DNA of 64,000 nucleotides, from IMG/VR virus record IMGVR_UViG_3300031237_000002, positions 1-64,000 of that record, one strand, 5' to 3'. Under the pieces are notes generated by a model that was not told the origin of the DNA, searched no databases, and was given only the letters and a program-made list of their open reading frames with translations. The first letter of the stretch is position 1. Each line of letters begins with the position of its first letter. The stretch comes from a virus. A program made the translations under genes and the position numbers. Of this stretch, positions 49,405-59,100 are shown piece after piece.

Positions 49405-49813
49405 CTTTATCCTGACTACGGTTCCAGCTTAAGCCCATCATCCCCATAACCAACGGCCACAACATTTCCATATCGATCTTTGGTACTGGTGGCGTGTAGA
49501 AGCCAAACACTTCCATAAGCCACGGTAAGTAAGGCGCCAAGATAAACTGGCTGAATACTACCACTGCGCACATCCAACCGAACGCCGGGCGCCAGCCACT
49601 GGCCCACTTGTCAGGACTCGCTGCCTCGATCTTGTTGACTTCGACTTGAGCATTAAGCCTTGCTGTTTCATCAGCAAGCTTTGCCAGTGCGAATTGGTTT
49701 TCATCCTTTTGCAGATCCAGTTTATATTGTGCCGCTACGGCTGGGTCTGGAAAAATAATATCCAAACCCTTTTCTATTACACGACCTATGCTGTCAATGC
49801 CTAACGGGTTCAT
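49388..49813 (-). CDS. Holin (3TM family)
   Basis: A 141-residue protein of the phage 3TM holin type: an N-terminal amphipathic part (VIEKGLDIIFPD), a charged helix, then the conserved WASGWRPAFGWMCAVVVFSQ and two C-terminal hydrophobic segments ending in GMMGLSWNRSQDK. It should permeabilise the inner membrane at lysis. It is last in the leftward lysis cassette, overlapping the endolysin gene as ATGA. Confidence 0.88.
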   Translation of the reverse strand: MNPLGIDSIGRVIEKGLDIIFPDPAVAAQYKLDLQKDENQFALAKLADETARLNAQVEVNKIEAASPDKWASGWRPAFGWMCAVVVFSQFILAPYLPWLMEVFGFYTPPVPKIDMEMLWPLVMGMMGLSWNRSQDKAKGVA

Positions 49814-50334
49814 GGTGTGTCCTCTGCTGCAAGTTTAAGATTAAGCGCAATGCGCCGTGCCCATCCTTTGCTGAATGTATCCCATGTGCCGACGTAAGTC
49901 ATAAAATCCAGACGTTCTGCAAGGAAGTACATCAGTACATCATCAAGCGTCATCTTGTTTACGGCGGCTCTGGTGTTAGGGCCAATCTTGCCATCGTCAT
50001 CTACACCAACGCCGCGCTGTAGCATCTTGCTGGTATTGGTCATGCCATGGTTAATGGCTGAGTCGAACAACTGGTAAGACAGCGCAGGCTTCCATTTATC
50101 CATGCCGAGTTCCAGCCACCAGTCACGATAGTAGATCGTCTTGGCCTGTTCGACTGTCAGGTTCTCGATGTCCAGTTCCGGGTAAGTCATGGCGCTGATC
50201 CCGAACTTGGTGCCCTTAAGCAAACCAACCCTGACTTTACCGCTTGTCCAGTTACCTCTGTCGCCGGGGTTTTTCTGAAACCGGCCTTCGTGGCCGATAA
50301 CCCGATCAAACGATTTATTAAATAGGGCGTCCAT
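49810..50334 (-). CDS. Endolysin (GH108 muramidase)
   Basis: A 174-residue peptidoglycan hydrolase. GH108 catalytic motif HEGRFQKNPGDRGNWTSG with the catalytic Glu near residue 16, then GISAMTYPELD and the C-terminal peptidoglycan-binding-type region (GVDDDGKIGPNTRAAV). No signal peptide, so release depends on the holin. I prefer the ATG at 50334; an in-frame GTG at 50343 is possible. Confidence 0.92.
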   Translation of the reverse strand: MDALFNKSFDRVIGHEGRFQKNPGDRGNWTSGKVRVGLLKGTKFGISAMTYPELDIENLTVEQAKTIYYRDWWLELGMDKWKPALSYQLFDSAINHGMTNTSKMLQRGVGVDDDGKIGPNTRAAVNKMTLDDVLMYFLAERLDFMTYVGTWDTFSKGWARRIALNLKLAAEDTP

Positions 50335-50528
50335 TATTTCCACCAGTCTTTAAGGTAAGACACCAACCATGCGAAGCATGAGCCAATGAACAAGATACCG
50401 CCGATAAAGCCTTTCTGCCGCTGTAGGTAGTTTTCTATTTTTTCTAGCCGGTCATCCATCTCGATAAACTTTTCTTCCAGTTCGGTCAGCTTATACAAGA
50501 TAAGGTCTAGCGATTCTTTCTCGTTCAT
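50334..50528 (-). CDS. Small coiled-coil/membrane lysis-associated protein
   Basis: A 64-residue protein: an acidic coiled-coil N-terminal part (LTELEEKFIEMDDRLEKIEN) and a C-terminal membrane segment (FIGGILFIGSCFAWLVSYL). This matches XhlA-like lysis accessory proteins. Strong SD AGGAGG. It precedes endolysin and holin. The longer overlapping frame upstream is a shadow of the glycine-rich gene. Confidence 0.75.
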   Translation of the reverse strand: MNEKESLDLILYKLTELEEKFIEMDDRLEKIENYLQRQKGFIGGILFIGSCFAWLVSYLKDWWK

Positions 50529-50538
50529 TGCGCACCTC

Positions 50539-51192
50539 CTAAGCGTATTCCCATATAATGCAAATGCCTTGGAACCCGGCACCACCAGCAGCAGCGGATG
50601 CAGTACCCGCCGCACATGCCCCACCACCGCCAGCGCCATAACCAGTTGCAGCGTTACCGGCTGACGAGTTGCCACTACCAACAATAGTTTGATGGCCGCC
50701 GCCACCCAATGGAGTGGTGCCGCCACTGCCGCCAAAGGAAATGCCTGTAGCTGGTGCATAGCCCGGCGCCCCGACTTGCCCGCTCGATGGTGTAAGGTTG
50801 GCTGTGCCGCTGCCTGTACCGCCAGCACCGCCAGCGCTAAGGCGTGCAATACCCCCCGCTGTGCCGCCTGTACCGGCTGCACCGCCACCCGCCGTAATGA
50901 CAGATCCGAACGTGGTGTTACCGCCTGCCGTACCGTTATTAGCCCCGGCTGTACCACCCGCACCACCAGCGCCGATGGTGACAGTGACACCAGAGAAAGC
51001 GGACGTAACCCGGCCAGTTACGTACGCGCCAGCACCACCGCCGCCGCCCACCGCGTTGTTAGCCACGGTCGCTGCGCAGCCACCACCACCAGCCCCGCCG
51101 CCTACCGCCTCGACGACAATACTTACCGTGCCGGATGTAGGCGTATAAGTCCCGGTAGACGTTTTAACTTGGACACCAATCAAGCGGGCCAT
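50539..51192 (-). CDS. Glycine-rich tail tip protein 1
   Basis: A 217-residue protein with a short conserved N-terminal strand (GVQVKTSTGTYTPTSGTVS), a glycine-rich body with polyproline-II-type runs (GGGGGAGAYVTG), and a conserved aromatic end (FQGICIIWEYA). Glycine-rich domains like these form receptor-binding tips of phage fibres. It is the last of three related genes. Confidence 0.78.
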   Translation of the reverse strand: MARLIGVQVKTSTGTYTPTSGTVSIVVEAVGGGAGGGGCAATVANNAVGGGGGAGAYVTGRVTSAFSGVTVTIGAGGAGGTAGANNGTAGGNTTFGSVITAGGGAAGTGGTAGGIARLSAGGAGGTGSGTANLTPSSGQVGAPGYAPATGISFGGSGGTTPLGGGGHQTIVGSGNSSAGNAATGYGAGGGGACAAGTASAAAGGAGFQGICIIWEYA

Positions 51193-51202
51193 TTTAAATT
51201 CC

Positions 51203-51856
51203 TCACGAACTATATTCGTAGATAACGCAAACGCCTATTGATCCATTGCCGCCAGCTCTGGCTATCGCCGTGCCGTGCCCGCATGCACCGCCGCCGCCAG
51301 CGCCAAATCCTGTACCGGCATTACCTACCGCACTGGCGCCAGCGATCACGCTACGTATACCGCCGCTGCCCCATATGGACGATCCGCCATAGCCGCCTAA
51401 AGAAACTGTCCCGTCCACCGATTCACCCAGCTCGCCATGCATGCCAGTGAATGCAGCCAAGCTGGCAGACCCACTGGCTGTACCGCCAGCGCCACCGTTC
51501 TGCGCTCTTGGGGAACCCCCGGCTGTGTCGGCAATACCACCAGATCCACCGCCAGCCGTCAGGACAGAACCAAACGTGGTATCCCCGCCCGCTGTGCCGT
51601 TGTTGGTGCCAGCCGCACCGCCAGCCCCGGCTGCGCCGATGGTCACGGTGACGCCAGAGAACCCGGACGTGATGCGGCCAATCGCCAGAGCACCAGCCCC
51701 GCCACCACCTGACCCGGTAACTTGTCCAGAGGTAGCCGGGCAACCACCGCCACCGCCACCACCACCAATGGCTTTAACGACTATGCTATCGGTGCCAGCC
51801 GTTGGTGTATAAGTGCCAGTGGCGGTTATGGTTTGAATACCCACAAGTCCAGACAT
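51203..51856 (-). CDS. Glycine-rich tail tip protein 2
   Basis: A 217-residue paralog of the previous protein. N-terminal TYTPTAGTDSIVVKAIGGG, the shared SGFSGVTVTIGA and NNGTAGGDTTFGSV blocks, and the end GVCVIYEYSS. The variable parts lie between the blocks, as expected for adhesin loops under selection. SD before the ATG and a small gap to each neighbour. Confidence 0.78.
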   Translation of the reverse strand: MSGLVGIQTITATGTYTPTAGTDSIVVKAIGGGGGGGGCPATSGQVTGSGGGGAGALAIGRITSGFSGVTVTIGAAGAGGAAGTNNGTAGGDTTFGSVLTAGGGSGGIADTAGGSPRAQNGGAGGTASGSASLAAFTGMHGELGESVDGTVSLGGYGGSSIWGSGGIRSVIAGASAVGNAGTGFGAGGGGACGHGTAIARAGGNGSIGVCVIYEYSS

Positions 51857-51868
51857 TTTAATTATCTC

Positions 51869-52840
51869 CTAAGTGTTGTATTCGTAGATAAGGCAGATGC
51901 CATCTGTACCGGCACCACCCGCAGCGGCAACAGAACCAGTACCACCACCGCTACCACCTGATCCTTTACCGGCGCCCGCGTTGCCGTTACTGGTGGTGTT
52001 TACTTGCGTGCCACCACCGCCGTAAAGGGTAGAACCGCCTTCACCAGAAAATAAAATAAAGTTGTTATAGGCGTAACCAAGCCCGCCTTGTTCGCCAGTG
52101 ATGCCCATCAAGCTGGACGATCCACTGGCTGCACCGCCAGCGCCACCGCCTGCCGCCCTTGGCAAACCGCCGCCTGCTGGCACGGCAACGCCACCGGACC
52201 CGCCGCCCGCCGACAATACAGAGCCAAATGTGGTGGCGCCGCCTGCCGTACCGTTGTTGGCACCAGCCGCGCCGCCAGCCCCTCCAGCACCAATGGTTAC
52301 GGTGACGCCAGAGAACCCGGACGTGATGCGGCCAATCGCCAGAGCGCCAGCCCCGCCACCGCCAGCCGCCGATGTGCCTACGCCGGGCGCACCGCAACCG
52401 CCACCGCCGCCACCGCCGCCTACCGCTTCAACAATAATGCTGACGGTGCCAGCCGTTGGTGTATAAGCGCCAGTTGCGGTAAACACCTGTATGTTTAACA
52501 GGCCACCCGCGTTAGTACCAAAGGCTGCCAGCGCTGTAGCCGCGCTTGCCAGTCTTGAATTTATAACAGTGCCACCTGACGCGCTTAAGTTAGCCGTAGC
52601 ATCCATATCAAAGTAAACAGCCCATACACCAAAGCTGGCGTTGTACCAGCTTATGTCAGATATAGCTGTCATGGTAAAAGGCACTTTAGCTTCGGACGTA
52701 CCAGCAGCGCCCGCCACGATTTGCGCTATGGCACTGAGTGCGCCAGCTTCGATGGCGTTACCTAAAATTACGGTTTCGCCAAGGCGATCCGTAATTTCCC
52801 GTCTGCTGTTAAGATCCGGCATGCGATCAGTAGTAGTCAT
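51869..52840 (-). CDS. Glycine-rich tail tip protein 3 with N-terminal domain
   Basis: A 323-residue protein. The C-terminal about 200 residues are the same glycine-rich module as in the two downstream genes (TYTPTAGTVSIIVEAVGGG-like start, end GICLIYEYNT). The N-terminal about 115 residues form a separate domain (ITDRLGETVILGNAIEAGAL, then WYNASFGVWAVYFDMD) that probably attaches to the fibre. Its start overlaps the end of the 741-residue fibre gene by 14 bases. Confidence 0.78.
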   Translation of the reverse strand: MTTTDRMPDLNSRREITDRLGETVILGNAIEAGALSAIAQIVAGAAGTSEAKVPFTMTAISDISWYNASFGVWAVYFDMDATANLSASGGTVINSRLASAATALAAFGTNAGGLLNIQVFTATGAYTPTAGTVSIIVEAVGGGGGGGGCGAPGVGTSAAGGGGAGALAIGRITSGFSGVTVTIGAGGAGGAAGANNGTAGGATTFGSVLSAGGGSGGVAVPAGGGLPRAAGGGAGGAASGSSSLMGITGEQGGLGYAYNNFILFSGEGGSTLYGGGGTQVNTTSNGNAGAGKGSGGSGGGTGSVAAAGGAGTDGICLIYEYNT

Positions 52841-55052
52841 GATCTTGCTCCAAAGTGCCTAATGCCGCTGCGATAAAAATAAAGTCTTCGTTGTCTTGGT
52901 TTGGACGGAACCGTTTACGCGGCCCATCGAGGAATTCAGATCGTAGCGCGCCGGGGCCTTTGCCGTTCATCCGCAACGTGGCCGTAGTCCGGCAATCGAA
53001 ACCAGCCTCAACGATGGTCGAGGAATCGAATTCGACGGTTGCTGAAACGATTGCGCTCCACGCACCAGCTCGTATCGTTGGACCCCCTTGTCCTTCCCCT
53101 TCCCAAACCAGCAACGCCGCAGGCGCGGCCAGCCAGTCTGCGCTGATCGTGGCCGTTCCGTTCCATGTCAGGGTTGCAATCGAGGCGCTCGACCATGCGT
53201 TTGAGGCTATCGAGGCGCCGTTCCACAACAGACTGGCAGCAGCAATGGCGGACCAATCAGCCGAGGCGATCCCGGTAGCGTTCCAAGTTTGAACGGCCTG
53301 TGCCGCTGCGCTGAATGCACCGGGGAATATCCCGGTTCCGTTCCACGTAACAGAAGCCACGGCTGTAGAAGACAAGTCAGCCGTCGCGCTCGATGCTCCA
53401 TCCCAAATAAGATCAGCAGCGGCGGTGCTTGACCATTCAGCGCTGGCGCTGGCGCTTACTACCTCTTCACCGTTCCAAGTCAGCGTTGCGGCTGGTGTAA
53501 GGCTAAGACTGGACGCCGCTATTGATGTACCGTTCCATACCAACACTGCCCTAGCTATATCATTAAAAGCAGACGCGGCAATGGATACACCATTCCAAGT
53601 TAAAGAGGCAGCGGCTGGCGCGTTAAAATTAGCCGAAGCAAATGATCTGCCGTTCCATGTCAGGCTTGCCGTTTCAACAGCACTAAAAGCGCCAGCCGAA
53701 ACAATGGCGCCGTTCCACGTAACACTGGCTACGGCGGTAGAACTAAATGCGCTAGCGGTTATGATTACCCCGGCGCCTGTCCACGTTACACTGGCCGTGG
53801 CATCTTGATCGAAACGGGAAGCTGCGAAGGATCTGCCGTTCCACGTAACGCTGGCAGTCGCCGCTGGATTCATCGCTGACGTGGCGGTTGAACGGCCACC
53901 CCATGTCACGCTGGAAGTGAAGGCGCTTTGAACAGTACCACCATCGGCGCGCAGATCCATTTCATTATAAGTAGGATTACTGCCATCGTTGTACATCATG
54001 CCGATAACAATACGTCCAGCCCTTGAGTAGACGTTTACTTTAATCCCGGCGCTGGCTTCTGTAGCGAATAAGGCTGGTGTATCCCACCCAGCACCATCTA
54101 CATTGGATTGCGTATAAATGTCGCTGAGCGTGTCAATGAGTACATGCCATAGCGTAGTTTCATCAGCGCAAAAAGCACTTCTGCATGCGCCGCTGTCTAC
54201 TGATCTGGTGCCAGTTATATCTGCCGAAACTGAAACAGTAGGCGCATCCGCAGAATCAAATGCAACCTCAGTTACGTTAGCCGTTGTAGAGTCAGAGCTA
54301 GGGTATCTTACTTTAGTAGCCCCACCACTTAAGTAAGCCACCCCCTGCCGTACTTGTGCGATTTGAGTTGAGTTTACAGAAGTGTCATAGGCAGCAGGAA
54401 AAGACTCCAGCACGTTGGCGCTGGTTAAAGTTCGTTGGTAAGCATCCGCTGCCGTGTCATTGATAAAGAAGAAGTGCATCCTGTCACTTGATCCTTTTAC
54501 GATTGAACCGGCATACCAGTTCTGGCTGGCGCCGCCATTATCTACAAGGATATCGATAGTCCAAACACCAGCCTCGCGCCGGGCGTAATACACACGCTCC
54601 AGACTGGATATACGGTTGCCGTTGTACAGGACAATTACATCACCGTCATCGCGTACCGCGATGTCGCATTGTGAAGTGGTAGCTGTAACACCTACAGCGT
54701 CATCATCAAGGATCAGCTCGTTGGTAATTACCCACGCGTCAGTGGACATATCAAACGTGTGGTATTTTAAATCAAAGACGGTAGAGCCAGACGAGTCAGC
54801 AGATAGGACGTGGATAACGTCATCTACTTGGAAAGCCTGCACTGCGCGGATGGTGTTGTTTACGGTAATGTCAGAACCGACGTTGCTAAAGCTGGACGTA
54901 GGGTCAGTAGCTTTGAAGGCCCTTAAAAGTGTGGCCGTTGTGCCCTTACCGAATACGTATACGTTTCCTGTAGACGATATAAAAGGCTCGGTGATATTAA
55001 GAATATTACCGATTGCTGATTCTAAGCCAGTTACGATTACCGGGAGTGCCAT
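52827..55052 (-). CDS. Tail fibre with beta-propeller-like N-terminus and 20-residue repeats
   Basis: A 741-residue fibre candidate. Residues 1 to about 375 are beta-rich with repeated strand pairs (CDIAVRDDGDVIVLYNGN, RIVIGMMYNDGSNPTYNE), resembling a sialidase-like beta-propeller, although clear Asp boxes are not visible. Residues about 380-700 contain about sixteen repeats of about 20 residues with core ASVTWNGxSxAASAF. The C-terminus is short, acidic and Asp/Tyr-rich (LEQDHDYY). It probably builds the shaft carrying the glycine-rich tips encoded downstream. Confidence 0.75.
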   Translation of the reverse strand: MALPVIVTGLESAIGNILNITEPFISSTGNVYVFGKGTTATLLRAFKATDPTSSFSNVGSDITVNNTIRAVQAFQVDDVIHVLSADSSGSTVFDLKYHTFDMSTDAWVITNELILDDDAVGVTATTSQCDIAVRDDGDVIVLYNGNRISSLERVYYARREAGVWTIDILVDNGGASQNWYAGSIVKGSSDRMHFFFINDTAADAYQRTLTSANVLESFPAAYDTSVNSTQIAQVRQGVAYLSGGATKVRYPSSDSTTANVTEVAFDSADAPTVSVSADITGTRSVDSGACRSAFCADETTLWHVLIDTLSDIYTQSNVDGAGWDTPALFATEASAGIKVNVYSRAGRIVIGMMYNDGSNPTYNEMDLRADGGTVQSAFTSSVTWGGRSTATSAMNPAATASVTWNGRSFAASRFDQDATASVTWTGAGVIITASAFSSTAVASVTWNGAIVSAGAFSAVETASLTWNGRSFASANFNAPAAASLTWNGVSIAASAFNDIARAVLVWNGTSIAASSLSLTPAATLTWNGEEVVSASASAEWSSTAAADLIWDGASSATADLSSTAVASVTWNGTGIFPGAFSAAAQAVQTWNATGIASADWSAIAAASLLWNGASIASNAWSSASIATLTWNGTATISADWLAAPAALLVWEGEGQGGPTIRAGAWSAIVSATVEFDSSTIVEAGFDCRTTATLRMNGKGPGALRSEFLDGPRKRFRPNQDNEDFIFIAAALGTLEQDHDYY

Positions 55053-55073
55053 GGCAGATCCTCGCGGGTATTC

Positions 55074-55097
55074 AGATGGATACCCGCATTGCCCTAA
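55074..55097 (-). other. Hairpin before the fibre gene
   Basis: GCGGGTAT and ATACCCGC form a perfect 8-bp stem with an 8-base loop in the 51-base gap before the fibre gene, ending right before its SD (GAGGA). No T tract, so a translational or mRNA-processing role is more likely than termination. Confidence 0.5.
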
Positions 55098-55103
55098 GGA
55101 TCA

Positions 55104-55541
55104 TTAATCCAGCGTGAAGCTGGATGCAGTGGTCAGCCGTGGTGTAACGTTCTGGCTAAAGTTGATGTTAGGGCTGATCGTACCAGCCGCAATGATCTTG
55201 CCAGCAGTCGAAGCGGACGTTACACCAATGGAAGCGTGGGTAAACGTACCGGTCGAAGTGGAAGTGTTTTGCGGAAAGTCGATGTTGGCCACTGGCGAAA
55301 CGCTGTTGTTGGTGACAACCCAGCCGCCAGTGGTACGCGCTACAGAGATACGAGTGTACTGCGCGTAGCCACCTTCGTTGGTGCCCTGAGTACCTGTGTC
55401 GGCTGGGTCAGCCGTGTGCAGCGAGCACCAAAGGTTAGTGAGTGGTGACGATGCGGCGTTGTCCGCGATGTTGCTGATAGCAACAGCGTTAAAGATCAAC
55501 TTGCAAACGTCATTCTCAAATGTGTCTGAAAAGCCAGCCAT
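55104..55541 (-). CDS. Virion-associated hypothetical protein (copy 2, complete)
   Basis: A 145-residue beta-rich Ser/Thr protein starting MAGFSDTFENDVCKLIFNAV, with a HTADPADTGTQG segment and the end TPRLTTASSFTLD. It is the complete version of the partial gene at 1-298. Similar proteins occur with tail fibre genes in many phages, where they may cap or attach the fibre. No enzymatic motif. Confidence 0.72.
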   Translation of the reverse strand: MAGFSDTFENDVCKLIFNAVAISNIADNAASSPLTNLWCSLHTADPADTGTQGTNEGGYAQYTRISVARTTGGWVVTNNSVSPVANIDFPQNTSTSTGTFTHASIGVTSASTAGKIIAAGTISPNINFSQNVTPRLTTASSFTLD

Positions 55542-55553
55542 GATTAAATCCTC

Positions 55554-56126
55554 TTACGCTGTTTGTTCAAAGGTAACAATATTACCCATTTCGTCACGTT
55601 GTGTGACCCTGAATTTCAACATAGGTCTAGCTGTTGGTTTAGGTGCTGCCACTGGTGCAGGCTTGGCACTTTGTAGCTTCGACACTTGTTGCTCCAGTTT
55701 AGCGCAATTACCTTTCTCTGCTTCCAATTGAGTTTGCGCCTTGATCTTGTCTTGGCGTTCCGTCGCCATTTGCCCGCGTAGTGCGTCAATCTGACTTTGC
55801 ATCTGTTCCATTTCGCCACAATGCTTACTACGCATGGCGTCCATTTCCTGTTTAGCCGCATCTTTTACATCCAAGATTCTGGCCGATAAAGTTTTTTGTA
55901 ATCCTGAAAGCTCCTTGCTTACGTCTGCCAACTGCGCCACTAATGCGGCGTTGTCAGCTTCTACCTTGATTCGTTTATCATCAGCCAGTTTAATTTCAGC
56001 TTTAGCTTTACGCTCTACATCAGCCGCGTAGCTGGCCATCATTTTATTAGCGGCATTCTCTGACACTGGTGTATCGGGAATGCTGCCCCGGCCCAACTTC
56101 TGCTCCAGCAATTTTAACTTGCTCAT
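55554..56126 (-). CDS. Coiled-coil protein (copy 2)
   Basis: A 190-residue coiled-coil protein. From about residue 50 it matches the copy-1 protein (DNAALVAQL, MQSQIDALR, KVTQRD-like FRVTQRDEMGN), while the N-terminal 45 residues are unrelated. The start overlaps the giant protein stop as ATGA. Role unknown. Confidence 0.8.
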   Translation of the reverse strand: MSKLKLLEQKLGRGSIPDTPVSENAANKMMASYAADVERKAKAEIKLADDKRIKVEADNAALVAQLADVSKELSGLQKTLSARILDVKDAAKQEMDAMRSKHCGEMEQMQSQIDALRGQMATERQDKIKAQTQLEAEKGNCAKLEQQVSKLQSAKPAPVAAPKPTARPMLKFRVTQRDEMGNIVTFEQTA

Positions 56127-59100
56127 TGTGGTGCCTTCCCGCTAATAAGCCCGCGTGCAAACTCAACTGGATTATCAGGCTCTTCTATATGGCCTTGTTC
56201 AATCTCGGTCAAGTACCCAATTGGTTTAGCCAGTGGCGCGACAGGTAAACCAGTCACCATGCCTACAGTCGTCAGCACATCTTGTATAGGGCGCTTTAAT
56301 CTGGCTTCGTCTTCTGTTGCAACTTTCCAAGCGTCATATGGAACTCTTGCAACAGCTTCCAGTGATGATATGGCTGGTGATGCGCTAATGCGGTCATCAT
56401 ACCATTTATCATTGAACATGTTGATACCGGTCTGTGTCATTGGCCCCAGTACAGGAACCATTGCCGTAGCCATGCGGGCCTGACCACCAAAGAACATGGA
56501 CAGGATGTTGTCCAGATAACCATCATCGTCGTCATCATCGAACGCCGCGCCGCTGACCATCTGCACAATCGCTTCACCAATCACGGCTGGAATCATAAAG
56601 CCCATGGCGTATACGTACAGTGCCCTGCCACCAGATTCAAACCCACTCTTGCGCATTGCCTTGATAAACTCGGTAGCGTTTAAATTACCGGCCATGTTGA
56701 AGTAGGAATAGAACATGGCGAAGACACGCATAAGCGCTGTGCCGGATTCGAAACGCGATACGTCTTCGGCGTGGAACGTGCCTTGAGTTTGACGAACAGC
56801 CGAATCTGCTTCGCGTACCGCCGACTTTTCATCTGCCCCGTTTTGAGTTGCCTGTTCGTAGGCACCACCCCAAGTAATCATATCGACCACGTTCTGCATA
56901 CCAGTCTGCATGAAATACCCATGCTCATTGGCGAAGTCTTTAGCCTTTTTAAACTTGCTTGGGTTAAGTGTTATATTGTCGATGCTCTGCCGAATCTCCA
57001 TCAACTGCGAAGACAACCGGTTACGCATAAACATTGACGATTCGTTTACGTGGCTGGTGTACTCTCTTGGGCTACTGGTGTAACGCCACAAGGCACCAGC
57101 CAGATAGCGTGGTTTAACTTTAAGTGCCGATAAACTTATGCCAGCAATTTGTTGCAGCGCTACTGACACGTTAGCCGCCATCAGTTGCAGGCCGGTATTG
57201 GCGCGCACGTTGTGGAAAAACGAATCCAGCATACGCATGCGCGGGCCTGATGGTTGTTCCACCAGTTGCAGCGCACTACGTTGCAGCCAAGGCATCAGCA
57301 TCATAGTGCCTACTTCGGTATCCAGCATGGCCAGCGTGCTACGGAAATTCTTGTTGATTGCTACCCGGCCAATGTCTTTAATGACAGGCTCGATGTGCGT
57401 GAAGCGTAACACCTTCTCGATGTGGCTAGGGATCAGCCCCAGTTCCAATGACAGAGCTTTCCTGTAGCCTTCTGTACGTTGTTTGGTAAAGCCACGGCCT
57501 GTCGTTGGGAACATAAAGCTGGATGGCCTACCTTCTACTACTTCTTTCTCGGCACGAATGTTCGCGTCTTCAACAATGAAAGGATCTACCAGCGCCGGGA
57601 AGTATCCACCGGCAAACGTGCCGTACGGTGTATTGAGCGGTTGCGCTGTTATCTCATTGAAGAAATAGCCGTACATTTCTTTGTGTGATTTCTGCGCGCC
57701 CGGTTTTAATTCACCAAGCAGATCCCAAACCTTTTGCACGAATTCATAATCATCCTTAGTTATAATACCAAATTTGTGCATGCGCTCAATAAATTTATCC
57801 CAACGTCTGGTATCTAATTCCTCATTAACTATTACACCCCAGTCTCTACCTACCAAAAGCTTCTGCAAATTGGATTGGTTGCCGGTATGCAGCAGCGCGC
57901 CGATCAGTTCGGTTTTATTGGCGAACTCATAGCCAATTTCTGGCGCGTCAATCTTGCCTACTTTAAAAGTTTCCTTCGGCACTGACTTGGCAATCTCTTC
58001 ATATTTGCGTAGGATAATGCGCCGGTCATCACGATAGCGGTCTGCTGCTTCGCTGACTGGCTGCCAGATATAACGACGGAACACGCCTTTGGGGTCGCCG
58101 CTGTCCATGGCATCAACCCACGATTCGACGCGGCGCAGCATAGCCAAGCCGCCAAGGAATCCCATCTTGGTTTTATCCCAATTAGAAAGTGCCTTGGCAT
58201 AACCGGCTTTCTTGGTGCCGGGCTTCACCAGCTCCATGATTACGCTGGACAGCTCGCCTACTATGGTGTCGCGGTCCAGCTTCTCGCCGTCAATCTCAAC
58301 CTGCCGGGTGCGCCGGGCCATTGCCCACAGGCCGTCTATCGCGTCATTGACCATCGAGAAGTCAGCCACTGTCAGATCAGCAACAGGGCGCCCATCGCTC
58401 GATGCCAGTTCCACCAGCTCTGACAGATCCTCAAAGGTTTGTGGATCGTACAAGGACATGGCTTTCATGTAGCTGGCCGCTGTAGCTGATGCGGCACCAA
58501 TGCCATGAACGGCGGCAACAGAGCGAGCCGCGTTGACCATGTTCATATCGTAATTTTTAGCCAGCTTGTCGTCAGATTTAGACAGGCGTTTTGTCCAAAC
58601 CTTAACAGCTTTATCAGCAAATGTTTTTTGTGTTGACGCTTCTTTAAACAGAAAGATGTTGAGCATTTTTTTCTGCACGGCATCAAACGCTTTATCCAGA
58701 TTGCGCCCTGTGCCCATGCGGAACTCACGGCCCAGCAGATGATCCTGTGCTTCCTGCCCGGCGCGCAGCGCGGCTTCTTCGTACAGACGTGGATTAAGAT
58801 CGCCCAGCTTTTGCCGGGAGATAATTTGCACGGCGATATCCTTAAGCACAGCTTTGTGTGTCAGCTCGCGTTTAGCGCCAAGGCGTTTAAGAATACGCAG
58901 TTCCATATTGAACATGTCAATCTGTTGCGTGTTCTGAATCTCCATCGCCACTTCCTGTTCTGTCGTGCCTTCGACAATAATGCCGCCGTGCTTCTCGCGA
59001 ATGCGCCGGGATACTTCCTCATTGATGGTATCGTTCAACCGTGGCAGACCGATCAACTGGCGCACCAGTGATTCACCAGAGTCAAAGCCGAACAGCTCTG

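Noticed and set aside
50529-50990. Longer leftward frame extending the 64-residue lysis accessory protein upstream
   Set aside because: The extension overlaps the glycine-rich tip gene in another frame and has no SD, whereas the ATG at 50528 has AGGAGG.
50689-52498. Rightward open frames opposite the glycine-rich tip genes
   Set aside because: GGN-rich coding DNA gives long Pro/Ala or Ala/Thr/Arg frames on the other strand; the composition is explained by the real leftward genes.
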